Notes: generated from the letters alone by a model not told the origin. 7,703 nt of DNA from Planctomycetales bacterium (GCA_030592655.1 JAUVIQ010000152.1:1-7703), one strand, 5' to 3'. Numbered from the stretch's first letter, positions 1-6,610 are shown. Numbers and translations: made by a program.

Positions 1-1
1 A

Positions 2-940
2 GCCAAGTCCGAACTGGACATGCTCAAAAAATACGACCACCCCGCCGAAAAACGCAAGTTGGAGATGGCGCTGAAACAGTCGAAACTCGAACTGGAACGG
101 GCAGAACTGGAGGCAAAACTGCGCGTACAACTGGCGGAATACGAAGCGATGTCGAAAAATGACATCCTGAAAAGACGCGAGGAAAAACTCAAAAGTCTGT
201 TGGAGGATAAGAAGAAACTCACCGTCAAGGCCGAGAAGGCCGGCCTGGTCGTCTATGACACTGCCGGGAGCCGAAGGAACCCTTCCAGCGTGGAAGTCGT
301 CGTCGGTGAAAAGATCAATCCGCGCCAGCAGTTGATGAAAATCCCCAATATGGAAACCCTTCAGATTAAGACGAAGATTTACGAAGCGATAATTGAGAAG
401 GTTCATCCAGGCTTGAAGGCGTACGTTCGTATTGACTCCCGTCCGGACAAGACCATTACCGGGCACGTTCATAAAGTCTCCATCCTTCCATCCCGGCAGC
501 ACTGGCTGAATCCGGGCGTGAAAGTATTCGACGTAATCGTCAAACTCGACGAGGAGGTTCCCCGACTCAAGCCCGGAATGACCGCACAGGTGGAACTGGT
601 CCTGTTGCGCCTCAAGGACGTCATGAGCGTTCCCATTGCGGCGGTCTTCACCGAGCAGAACAAGACCTACTGCCGGCGAGTCGAGGGCGGTAAGAGCGAA
701 CGCGTTCGGGTCGAAGTCGGCGGGATGAACGACGCAAGGGTGCAGATTATCTCCGGTTTGAAAGAGGGCGACACCGTACTGCTTACAGCGCCGGAACAGG
801 CGGTCGAAAGTAAAAAGGAAACCGACAAGGAATCGGGCGAAAGTGAAAAGAAAACCGACGGGGAACCGGACGAAAGACCTTCAACAAAACCTGCTCGTCC
901 ACGGCGGCCCGGCGAAAGGGGAAGGGGCAAACGACAGTGA
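2..940 (+). CDS. MacA/HlyD-type periplasmic adaptor subunit, 5' truncated
   Basis: The reading frame is open from the left edge, so the N-terminus (membrane anchor or signal and first lipoyl half) is missing; 312 residues remain. Residues about 8-75 are a charged, heptad-like helix rich in K, E and L, as in the alpha-hairpin of membrane-fusion proteins. Next come a lipoyl-like return strand (KAEKAGLVVYD), a beta-barrel segment with the family-typical LKPGMTAQVELVL stretch near residue 200, and a membrane-proximal domain ending in SGLKEGDTVLL. By family knowledge such adaptors link an inner-membrane ABC or RND pump to an outer-membrane channel. The stop overlaps the GTG of the ATPase gene by 4 bases, which ties it to a MacB-type transporter. 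The last 50 or so residues form an unusual low-complexity tail, first K/E-rich and then P/R-rich. Substrate cannot be told. Adaptor identity is confident; MacA rather than a related HlyD-type subgroup is inferred from the neighbours. Confidence 0.9.
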   Translation, partial: AKSELDMLKKYDHPAEKRKLEMALKQSKLELERAELEAKLRVQLAEYEAMSKNDILKRREEKLKSLLEDKKKLTVKAEKAGLVVYDTAGSRRNPSSVEVVVGEKINPRQQLMKIPNMETLQIKTKIYEAIIEKVHPGLKAYVRIDSRPDKTITGHVHKVSILPSRQHWLNPGVKVFDVIVKLDEEVPRLKPGMTAQVELVLLRLKDVMSVPIAAVFTEQNKTYCRRVEGGKSERVRVEVGGMNDARVQIISGLKEGDTVLLTAPEQAVESKKETDKESGESEKKTDGEPDERPSTKPARPRRPGERGRGKRQ

Positions 941-1638
941 GAGAACTGGTCAGCCTGGAAAACCTCTGGAAGATCTATCCCGTCGGTCCGGGCGTCCCGG
1001 CCCTGAAGGGCGTCAATCTACTCATCGCAGAGGGTGAATACCTGGCGATTATGGGACCCAGCGGTTCGGGAAAGAGCACGCTGCTGAACCTCCTGGGGTG
1101 TCTGGACCGACCGACGCGCGGACAATACCGGCTGGGGGGCGAAGACGTCTCCGACCTGTCGGACAACAGGCTCAGCGAGGTTCGCAACCGCCGGATCGGG
1201 TTTGTCTTTCAATCCTTCAATCTTATCCAGCAGTTGACGGTCGTTGAGAACATTGAGATTCCGCTGTTCTATAGCGGTCTGTCGAGGCGTCATCGCCACC
1301 CCCGAAGCCGGGAAATGGCCGAACTGGTCGGACTGAGCGATCGGATGGAGCACCGCCCCGGCGAACTGTCCGGCGGGCAGCAGCAGCGAGTGGCCGTCGC
1401 GCGGGCGCTGGCGAACGACCCGCTGATCCTCCTGGCCGACGAGCCTACGGGCAATCTGGACACCCACACAAGCGGTGAAATTATGGCATTGTTCGACGAA
1501 CTTCACAGTCGCGGACGCACTATAATCATGGTAACGCACGAAACACACGTAGCCGTCCACGCCAAACGCGTTATCCACATGCTCGACGGACAGATCGAAT
1601 CGGACGCCGACGCCGAATCCCTGGACACAAACAAATGA
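937..1638 (+). CDS. MacB/LolD-type ABC transporter ATP-binding protein
   Basis: A complete 233-residue nucleotide-binding domain, the usual length for LolD/MacB-type stand-alone ATPases. Visible motifs are Walker A GPSGSGKST (residues 40-48), Q-loop glutamine (Q92, in VFQSFNL), signature LSGGQQQR (144-151), Walker B LILLADE with the catalytic glutamate (163-169), D-loop (NLD, 173-175) and switch histidine H201 (VTHE). The GTG start at 937 is supported by AAGGGG nine bases upstream, the homologous opening 'LVSLENLWKIY', and the GTGA overlap with the adaptor stop. The gene overlaps the permease start by 4 bases (ATGA). It should power a mechanotransmission-type transporter at the cytoplasmic face of the inner membrane, acting on periplasmic or membrane substrates rather than pumping through the bilayer. 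In E. coli MacB this domain is fused to the permease; here it is separate. Confidence 0.96.
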   Translation: MRELVSLENLWKIYPVGPGVPALKGVNLLIAEGEYLAIMGPSGSGKSTLLNLLGCLDRPTRGQYRLGGEDVSDLSDNRLSEVRNRRIGFVFQSFNLIQQLTVVENIEIPLFYSGLSRRHRHPRSREMAELVGLSDRMEHRPGELSGGQQQRVAVARALANDPLILLADEPTGNLDTHTSGEIMALFDELHSRGRTIIMVTHETHVAVHAKRVIHMLDGQIESDADAESLDTNK

Positions 1639-2909
1639 AGGCCCTCCACAAAATCAATGACATCCTGCTCCTGGGGCTTCACAGCCTGGGCGTACACAAG
1701 GTGCGTTCGGCCTTGACGGCCTTAGGCATCTTCATCGGCGTCTGCGGCGTTATCGCCATGCTGGCCATTAACGAAGGCGCCGGCGCTGAGGCCCAGCGGA
1801 CACTTCGCGCGCTCGGCAGCACGAACATAATCATCGAGTCCCGGAAACCACCTCAGGACGACTCCAAGGCCACGGGCAGATCATGGGGGGCGCTGAACTA
1901 CGGACTGACAAAACGCGACGTAACCCGCATCACCGGCGGAAGCGTCCCACACATGCGAAGGTACGTAACCGTACACCAGACGAAGAAGATGGCCTACCTG
2001 GCGGGTAAAAACCTGTCAATCTCGGTCATCGCCACCGATCCGACAATCGCCGAGATTGTCAGGATTAAAGTGCAGGCAGGGAGGTTCATCACCAGCGCCG
2101 ACATGCTCCGCCGAAAGCCGCACTGCGTAATAACGGCCCCGTTGGTGCGCAGCCTGTTCGGATACGAAAACCCATTGGGAAAGACGGTGCGGATCGGCGG
2201 CGAACCGTTCGTGATCGTAGGAATGCTTTCCCGCTTGCCTCAAGCCCTTTCCGGCGAAGGGGCCGAAGCGACTGATTCGGTTATCATTCCCCGCACCACC
2301 GGAATAGACCGCTTCGGCGAGCTGACCGTCGAGGTAAGAACCGGAAGCAGGACGTACGAGCGCGTCGAGATCAGCCGGTTAATCCTCCAGATGGAAGACG
2401 AAAATGCCGTTCTGGCCGCCGCTCCCATCATACGCTCACTGCTGGAAAGGAATCACGACCAGGAAGACTACGACGTAAAGGTTCCGCTGGAACTTATCGA
2501 GCAGAAGAAAAAGCAAATGTTCCTCTGGAACGTCATGCTGGTAACGATCGCGTCGGTGTCGCTGCTGGTCGGAGGGATCGGAATAATGAACATCATGCTG
2601 GCGACGGTGGTCGAGCGGACGCGCGAGATCGGCGTCCGTCGTGCGCTCGGCGCAAAACAGTGGGACATCATAGCCCAGTTCCTGGTCGAGGCTGTAACGC
2701 TGACGACCGTCGGCGGCGTCATCGGTATCGGCGCGGGCATCTCCCTGCCGTGGCTGATCCGGCGGTATCTGGAATTCCCGACGGAGACTTCTGTCTGGAC
2801 GATCCTGCTGCCGTTTCTTATGGCGGTGTCAGTAGGACTGATCAGCGGCATATACCCCGCCATGCGAGCCGCAAAACTCGACCCGATCACCGCGCTCAGA
2901 CACGAATAA
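1635..2909 (+). CDS. MacB/FtsX-type ABC transporter permease
   Basis: A 424-residue membrane protein with MacB topology. It has one N-terminal span (about 26-46), a large periplasmic MacB_PCD-type domain (about 47-296), then three C-terminal spans (about 297-321, 349-375 and 386-406) forming the FtsX domain. The hallmark stretch VERTREIGVRRALGA (327-341), which couples to the ATPase, is intact, as is the terminal SGIYPAMRAAKLDPITALR-type signature common to the family. The start ATG at 1635 overlaps the ATPase stop as ATGA. There is no strong Shine-Dalgarno sequence, so translational coupling is likely. With the upstream genes it forms a MacAB-like exporter. Related systems move macrolides, peptides, lipids or lipoproteins, and the cargo here cannot be inferred. 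No clear terminator follows the stop. Confidence 0.95.
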   Translation: MKALHKINDILLLGLHSLGVHKVRSALTALGIFIGVCGVIAMLAINEGAGAEAQRTLRALGSTNIIIESRKPPQDDSKATGRSWGALNYGLTKRDVTRITGGSVPHMRRYVTVHQTKKMAYLAGKNLSISVIATDPTIAEIVRIKVQAGRFITSADMLRRKPHCVITAPLVRSLFGYENPLGKTVRIGGEPFVIVGMLSRLPQALSGEGAEATDSVIIPRTTGIDRFGELTVEVRTGSRTYERVEISRLILQMEDENAVLAAAPIIRSLLERNHDQEDYDVKVPLELIEQKKKQMFLWNVMLVTIASVSLLVGGIGIMNIMLATVVERTREIGVRRALGAKQWDIIAQFLVEAVTLTTVGGVIGIGAGISLPWLIRRYLEFPTETSVWTILLPFLMAVSVGLISGIYPAMRAAKLDPITALRHE

Positions 2910-2945
2910 GAATCAGGGCACGAACCCGGAGCAGTTCACGTTTGC

Positions 2946-2975
2946 TTGTATCGGGCGGGCGAATTCTGGTATGCT
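2946..2975 (+). promoter_or_regulatory. candidate sigma-70-type promoter for the PurF-like gene
   Basis: TTGTAT (2946-2951) and TATGCT (2970-2975) are separated by 18 bases, and a TG one base upstream of the -10 (2967-2968) makes it an extended -10. Transcription would begin near 2982, giving a leader of about 58 nt before the ATG at 3040. The upstream ATG at 2971 lies inside the proposed -10 and so is an unlikely start codon. This rests on pattern matching only. Confidence 0.45.
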
Positions 2976-3039
2976 CTGTCGCGCCTCTGCCGGCATCGGT
3001 ATTCGACTAAAACGATATAACACGAAAGGACAATCAACA

Positions 3040-4443
3040 ATGGGCGGATTTTTCGGCGTCGCATCAAAAGACGATTGCATTGACGACCTGTTTTACGGTA
3101 CAGACTATCATTCCCACCTCGGTACGAAACGCGGCGGACTGGCGGTGTGGAACACAAACGGCTTCACACGATTCATTCATAACATCGAGAACGCACAGTT
3201 CCGCACGAAATTCGAAGACGACGTCCCGCAACTGAAGGGAAACACGGGCATCGGCGTCATCAGCGATTACGAAGATCAGCCTCTGATTATAGGCTCACAC
3301 CTGGGTACGTATGCAATCGTAACCGTCGGAGTAATCAGTAACGCCGACGAACTCGCCCAAAAAGCGTTCGGGAAAAAAACCACCCATTTTTCCGAAATGA
3401 GCGGCGGGGAAATCAACCCGACCGAACTCGTCGCAACACTGATAAACCAGCAGGAGACTTTCGAAGACGGCATCCGGAACGTTCTCGAATCCATCGAGGG
3501 GTCGTGCTCGCTACTTCTGGCGACCAGGGAGGGCGTCTATGCCGCACGCGACAAACTCGGAAGGACGCCCGTCGTTATCGGAGCCAAGCCCGGCGCGCGG
3601 GCGGCTACGCTGGAAACCTGCGCGTTCGAAAACCTGGATTACGAAGTGCACTCCTATCTCGGACCCGGCGAGATCGTGCGTATGACGGCAGACGGCGTCG
3701 AGCAGTTGGCCCCGCCCGGCGAGAAGATGCAGATATGCGGCTTCCTGTGGGTCTATTACGGATACCCTGCCTCATGTTACGAAGACATCAACGTCGAGGC
3801 CGCCAGGAATCGCTGCGGCGCGCTGCTGGCGAAAAATGACGACGTTGACGTCGATTTCGTCGCCGGGATTCCCGATTCGGGGACCGGACACGCCATCGGA
3901 TACGCAAACGCAGCCGGCGTCCCCTACGGCAGACCGTTCGTCAAGTACACACCCACCTGGCCAAGGAGTTTCATGCCGCAGAACCAGGATACACGCGACC
4001 TGGTAGCCAAGATGAAACTCATTCCCGTGCGGGAACTGATAAAGGGCAAGCGGCTGCTGTTCTGCGAAGACTCCATCGTCCGCGGAACGCAGTTGAAGGA
4101 CACCATTCGGCGGCTTTACGACAGCGGAGCGCGCGAGGTTCACATGAGGCCGGCGTGCCCGCCGCTGGTCTATGGCTGCAAATTCCTGAACTTCTCCCGG
4201 TCAAAATCCGAAATGGACCTCGCCGCTCGCAGGGCAATCGCGGAAATCAAAGGCCAGGCCGAGGAGGGCCTGGAAGAATACGCCTGTAACGGTTCCGAAA
4301 AATACTGCCGGATGCTCGAAAAAATCCGCGAGCGATTGAATCTTACTTCGCTGAAGTATCAGACGCTGGAGAATCTCATCGAGGCCATAGGCCTGCCGAG
4401 GGAAAAGGTCTGCACCTACTGCTGGAACGGCGCGGAAGAGTAA
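3040..4443 (+). CDS. PurF-like amidophosphoribosyltransferase homologue lacking the glutaminase nucleophile
   Basis: A 467-residue protein with the two-domain layout of PurF: an N-terminal Ntn-type glutaminase fold (about 1-225) and a C-terminal type I phosphoribosyltransferase fold (about 226-467). The PRPP loop is FCEDSIVRGT (341-350), against the usual VDDSIVRGT. Four cysteines sit where Bacillus-type PurF binds its [4Fe-4S] cluster: C233 (QICGFLWVYY), C380 (or C373) in ACPPLVYGC, and C458/C461 in a terminal CTYC. The N-terminus reads MGGFFGV, so the catalytic Cys1 of canonical PurF is Gly. By my alignment the glutamine-binding Arg, Asn and Asp are replaced by S75, V96 and P127. It may therefore use ammonia, use another amine donor, or do something else. 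The start at 3040 is preceded by AAAGGA at a 9-base gap. An in-frame ATG at 2971 would add 23 residues unlike the family. The gene stands alone, with no other purine genes nearby. From memory, proteins of this 'MGG' type are annotated as amidophosphoribosyltransferase in Bacteroidota and other phyla; I know of no characterised member. Confidence 0.9.
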   Translation: MGGFFGVASKDDCIDDLFYGTDYHSHLGTKRGGLAVWNTNGFTRFIHNIENAQFRTKFEDDVPQLKGNTGIGVISDYEDQPLIIGSHLGTYAIVTVGVISNADELAQKAFGKKTTHFSEMSGGEINPTELVATLINQQETFEDGIRNVLESIEGSCSLLLATREGVYAARDKLGRTPVVIGAKPGARAATLETCAFENLDYEVHSYLGPGEIVRMTADGVEQLAPPGEKMQICGFLWVYYGYPASCYEDINVEAARNRCGALLAKNDDVDVDFVAGIPDSGTGHAIGYANAAGVPYGRPFVKYTPTWPRSFMPQNQDTRDLVAKMKLIPVRELIKGKRLLFCEDSIVRGTQLKDTIRRLYDSGAREVHMRPACPPLVYGCKFLNFSRSKSEMDLAARRAIAEIKGQAEEGLEEYACNGSEKYCRMLEKIRERLNLTSLKYQTLENLIEAIGLPREKVCTYCWNGAEE

Positions 4444-4481
4444 ACCGTAGCACGAAAAGTTAATGTGCCGGAGGGAGATAA

Positions 4482-4557
4482 ACGAGCCGCGACCGTGAGG
4501 GAGCGGTCAGACCAGTGCGAAAGTCTTAGCGACCGCTCCTTTACAGTCGCGGCTCGT
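4482..4557. repeat. REPIN-like long inverted repeat between convergent genes
   Basis: Two 27-base arms (4482-4508 and 4531-4557) are inverted copies of each other with 24 of 27 positions matching. The outer 12 bases (ACGAGCCGCGAC and its complement) and inner 9 bases (GGAGCGGTC and its complement) are perfect. The 22-base centre holds a further 4-bp stem (AGAC, 4509-4512, with GTCT, 4523-4526). Each arm can itself fold, for example GACCG (4491-4495) with CGGTC (4504-4508). The whole therefore looks like two REP-type units in inverted orientation. It lies 38 bases after the PurF-like stop and 47 bases beyond the stop of the convergent gene, so it could attenuate or protect both transcripts. 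No U-tract follows, so it is not a classical intrinsic terminator. From memory, similar GAGCCGCGACCG motifs occur repeatedly in Planctomycetota genomes. Confidence 0.85.
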
Positions 4558-4604
4558 AAGGTGTTCACGATGAGTTGTTCGGTGGCGTTGTTTTTCTGTT
4601 CGCC

Positions 4605-6122
4605 TTACGACTTCGTAACAAGTTTTTTCTTTGTCCATTCCTTACGCTGACCCTCAAGCCGTTTGAGAAGTTTGTCCATCGCTTTGGCGGCATCGCCATT
4701 GAGGACCTTTCGCAAGCCGTCGAGGCGATTGAGCATCTTCATGTCCCATCCAAGGTTCAGTCGTAGCCTGCCGGTTCCCTCGGAAGAAATCTGCATTTCA
4801 TAACACCGGGCTATGGGCGCAGGGGCAACGCTTCCTTTTTCAATGCTTACCGCCTGCGCCAGAACACCGTCTGCTGCCAAGTGGTCGATTATCCTGATTA
4901 TGTCCTGTTTTTTCGTGATACGGACGTGGGTGATGTGTCCCATTCGCATGACGTTCGGGTTAGGCTTGCCGGCAACAGCAACGGCTCGGACATCCGCAGG
5001 CACAGGTTGCTTGCCTCCCCCGCCTTTGCCCAGTACTCGGACTTCCTGACGGGACCACACCAAGATTAGGGTAGGATATGGCGACTTGCCCGGCAGCGGC
5101 TTCGGGACGCGATAACACAACACCAGTTCAAAATCTCCCTTGTCGAGGCTGGCCTTGAGTTTCTTAACGCGCTGGGCGGTTAGGTCGTCCTTGACATTCA
5201 CGGTCAGCGTTAAGGTCTTGGCGGGCGGCTTGTTCTTCTCCCATCCCCTCTTGTATTCCAGCGTCAGTTTGGCTGTTCCGGGTTTTTTGGCGGTGAAGGT
5301 GAAAACGTACTTCCCCCCGCCGCCAACGCGGTGACGCATAAGCCTCCTGCCTCTGCCGCCCGCAGGCATGGGAGGCTGGTCCGAAACATATTTCACCTTG
5401 CCGACCTGCCCAAGCGCATCGCCTTCGATTTCCCCGACCACCCACGAATATCCGGTCGTTACATTACCCTTCAGGCGAATGATGATATTCTGCCCAACGG
5501 TGGCAGAGACCGTCTTACCATTGAACGGTTCGTCCAGTTCCAGCGTGCGGAGGTAGGACGGAACAGATTTCGCTGGCGACGGCAGCAGCCGACCTGCGGG
5601 TGGCGCGTTCACGCATTCAATCGGCTCCCATCCGGCAGTAGCGGTGCCCCGTACAAATATCATCATCCCCCACGGCGTCTTGATTCGGTCCCACTTCTTA
5701 ATGTTATCGGCAACGGACTTTCCGTCATATCTCAACCGGTTAGTAGCCACTCTGCCACTAGAACAACCGAGGGCGGGGTGATATCTCTTAAAAGCATGAT
5801 CGTACCTCCACTTCCCTGATGTGTACGTACCGGGTTTGCTTAGGTTGATCTTAGCCGGTTGCGTGGTGGGTCTTGGTTTCTCGATGGCTTGCCGTTTCGC
5901 GTCTTTCAGCGGCGCGCGACAATGCTCGCACTGACCCAGTTTGGCCGAGCATTTCCTGCACAACTTGTGCGCCCCGCTGCCGGTGAATCCGCCGCACTCG
6001 ACGCACTTGCCGACGGACATTATGAACATCTTACCCTTGCACTTTTCGCACAGTTCAGCCCCTGCCGGTGCGGCCAGCACCAGTACAGTCAATACACTCA
6101 ACGCAATCGCAATTCGTTTCAT
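4605..6122 (-). CDS. exported protein: double zinc-ribbon, chagasin-like (I42) domain and unknown C-terminal domain
   Basis: A 505-residue protein. Residues 1-22 (MKRIAIALSV, a hydrophobic core, then AGA) form a clear Sec signal peptide with likely cleavage after A22. Four CxxC pairs follow at C25/C28, C40/C43, C55/C58 and C65/C68, enough for two zinc-ribbon or rubredoxin-like knuckles, then a Pro/Lys-rich linker (about 72-92). Residues about 95-175 form an unclassified block with a KTPWG motif (148-152) and a GW pair. Residues about 198-310 match chagasin-family cysteine-protease inhibitors in all three binding loops: NVTTGYSW (220-227, family NPTTGYxW), VGGGG (266-270) and RGWE (292-295, family RPWE). 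The C-terminal part (about 315-505) is not recognised and ends in a Lys-rich helical segment. The ATG at 6122 is chosen because GAGGAG precedes it by seven bases and it opens the signal peptide directly; an in-frame ATG at 6173 adds 17 unlikely residues. Predicted location is periplasm or exterior. Protease inhibition is inferred from the domain only. Confidence 0.85.
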   Translation of the reverse strand: MKRIAIALSVLTVLVLAAPAGAELCEKCKGKMFIMSVGKCVECGGFTGSGAHKLCRKCSAKLGQCEHCRAPLKDAKRQAIEKPRPTTQPAKINLSKPGTYTSGKWRYDHAFKRYHPALGCSSGRVATNRLRYDGKSVADNIKKWDRIKTPWGMMIFVRGTATAGWEPIECVNAPPAGRLLPSPAKSVPSYLRTLELDEPFNGKTVSATVGQNIIIRLKGNVTTGYSWVVGEIEGDALGQVGKVKYVSDQPPMPAGGRGRRLMRHRVGGGGKYVFTFTAKKPGTAKLTLEYKRGWEKNKPPAKTLTLTVNVKDDLTAQRVKKLKASLDKGDFELVLCYRVPKPLPGKSPYPTLILVWSRQEVRVLGKGGGGKQPVPADVRAVAVAGKPNPNVMRMGHITHVRITKKQDIIRIIDHLAADGVLAQAVSIEKGSVAPAPIARCYEMQISSEGTGRLRLNLGWDMKMLNRLDGLRKVLNGDAAKAMDKLLKRLEGQRKEWTKKKLVTKS

Positions 6123-6129
6123 AATCCTG

Positions 6130-6135
6130 CTCCTC
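6130..6135 (-). promoter_or_regulatory. Shine-Dalgarno site fixing the start of the zinc-ribbon/chagasin gene
   Basis: On the minus strand GAGGAG lies seven bases before the ATG at 6122. It overlaps an alternative in-frame ATG at 6137, so that ATG cannot use it. This supports the start that places the signal peptide at the very N-terminus. Confidence 0.75.
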
Positions 6136-6171
6136 ATTGTTTTTACGCACAACAATCCCCATATTCCCTGC

Positions 6172-6202
6172 AATATACGGTTAGACGCTTCGTTTATGTA
6201 AA
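6172..6202 (-). promoter_or_regulatory. weak candidate promoter for the zinc-ribbon/chagasin gene
   Basis: Read on the minus strand, TTTACA (6202-6197) and TATATT (6177-6172) are separated by 19 bases, slightly longer than ideal. The region is clearly AT-richer than its surroundings and lies 50-80 bases before the start codon. Pattern match only. Confidence 0.25.
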
Positions 6203-6232
6203 TGGTTTCAATGTTTTTTATAATTTATGTAA
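6193..6232. repeat. AT-rich divergent spacer with a duplicated 9-mer
   Basis: TTTATGTAA occurs at 6193-6201 and again at 6224-6232, 31 bases apart start to start (about three helical turns). A perfect TATAAT lies between them (6219-6224), but I see no convincing -35 for it on the plus strand. The 203-base gap (6123-6325) between divergent genes is otherwise featureless. The pair could be a regulator half-site, or chance in AT-rich DNA. Confidence 0.35.
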
Positions 6233-6325
6233 TTCGTGGTTCATTTTTGCTCATTAGTGAAACATATCGTAGTTTTGAGAAGAGGGATACTTTATGCCTG
6301 CGAAGGCGAATTGGAGGGTGTTCAA

Positions 6326-6511
6326 ATGCGATACTGGCTCGGAAGACCGTTGTTGATGCTGGCTGTGATTATGCTCGTGCTCGGAGCAATTTCCGTTTAC
6401 TGGCTCCGTAGCGGACCATCGCCAGCAAGTGCGAACGACGATCAGTCTGCCCGAACCGCCCATTACAGGCAGGTCGAGCGGACAATAGACGACATGGAAA
6501 ACGGACGATAA
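6326..6511 (+). CDS. small single-span membrane protein, unknown function
   Basis: A 61-residue protein. The N-terminus (MRYWLGRP) is followed by a hydrophobic span at about residues 8-27, then a polar tail (RSGPSPASANDDQ) and a charged helical C-terminus (HYRQVERTIDDMENGR). GGAGGG (6313-6318) lies seven bases before the ATG at 6326, a strong ribosome-binding site. The frame is open further upstream (to 6236), but that extension lacks hydrophobic or conserved character and would place the good site inside the gene. There is no lipobox cysteine. The tail is most likely periplasmic or cytoplasmic depending on orientation; positive charges flank both sides. I do not recognise a family. It is divergent to the exported zinc-ribbon gene and stands alone, with an inverted repeat starting 12 bases after its stop. 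Confidence 0.6.
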   Translation: MRYWLGRPLLMLAVIMLVLGAISVYWLRSGPSPASANDDQSARTAHYRQVERTIDDMENGR

Positions 6512-6522
6512 AAAGCAACCAA

Positions 6523-6583
6523 ATTGCGGATTGCAGACCCGTCAGGGCTGACCGTGGCGGGTCTGAAATCCGCAATCCGCAAT
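6523..6583. repeat. inverted repeat with 7-bp tandem units; possible transcript-end hairpin
   Basis: Bases 6523-6541 pair with 6558-6576 (18 of 19 positions) around a 16-base loop. The right arm continues as tandem AATCCGC units (6567-6573 and 6574-6580, then AATC), so it carries one more copy than the left arm. It starts 12 bases after the stop of the small membrane protein gene and could end or stabilise that mRNA. On the plus strand it is followed by an A-run, not a U-tract, so intrinsic termination in that direction is not supported. It resembles an interspersed palindromic repeat. Confidence 0.7.
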
Positions 6584-6610
6584 CAAAAAACCCTGCCGAA
6601 ATGGCCGATT

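Noticed and set aside
1018..1578. Long minus-strand open frame inside the ATPase gene
   Set aside because: Antisense shadow of a strongly conserved ABC ATPase; no recognisable protein features.
2971..3039. N-terminal extension of the PurF-like protein from the ATG at 2971
   Set aside because: The ATG lies in the likely -10 box, the 23 added residues do not resemble the family, and AAAGGA sits at the right distance from the ATG at 3040. A processed propeptide with Cys1 was considered, but no cysteine lies at the junction.
4558..4604. Intrinsic terminator using the T-run near 4591
   Set aside because: No stable GC-rich stem sits immediately before the T-run on either strand; the nearby long hairpin lacks a U-tract.
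5331..5819. Plus-strand open frame opposite the exported protein
   Set aside because: Lies fully antisense to a gene with clear domain motifs and has no coherent domains of its own.
6123..6173. Upstream ATGs at 6173 and 6137 for the zinc-ribbon/chagasin gene
   Set aside because: They would put extra residues before a well-formed signal peptide, and the ATG at 6137 overlaps the Shine-Dalgarno of the ATG at 6122.
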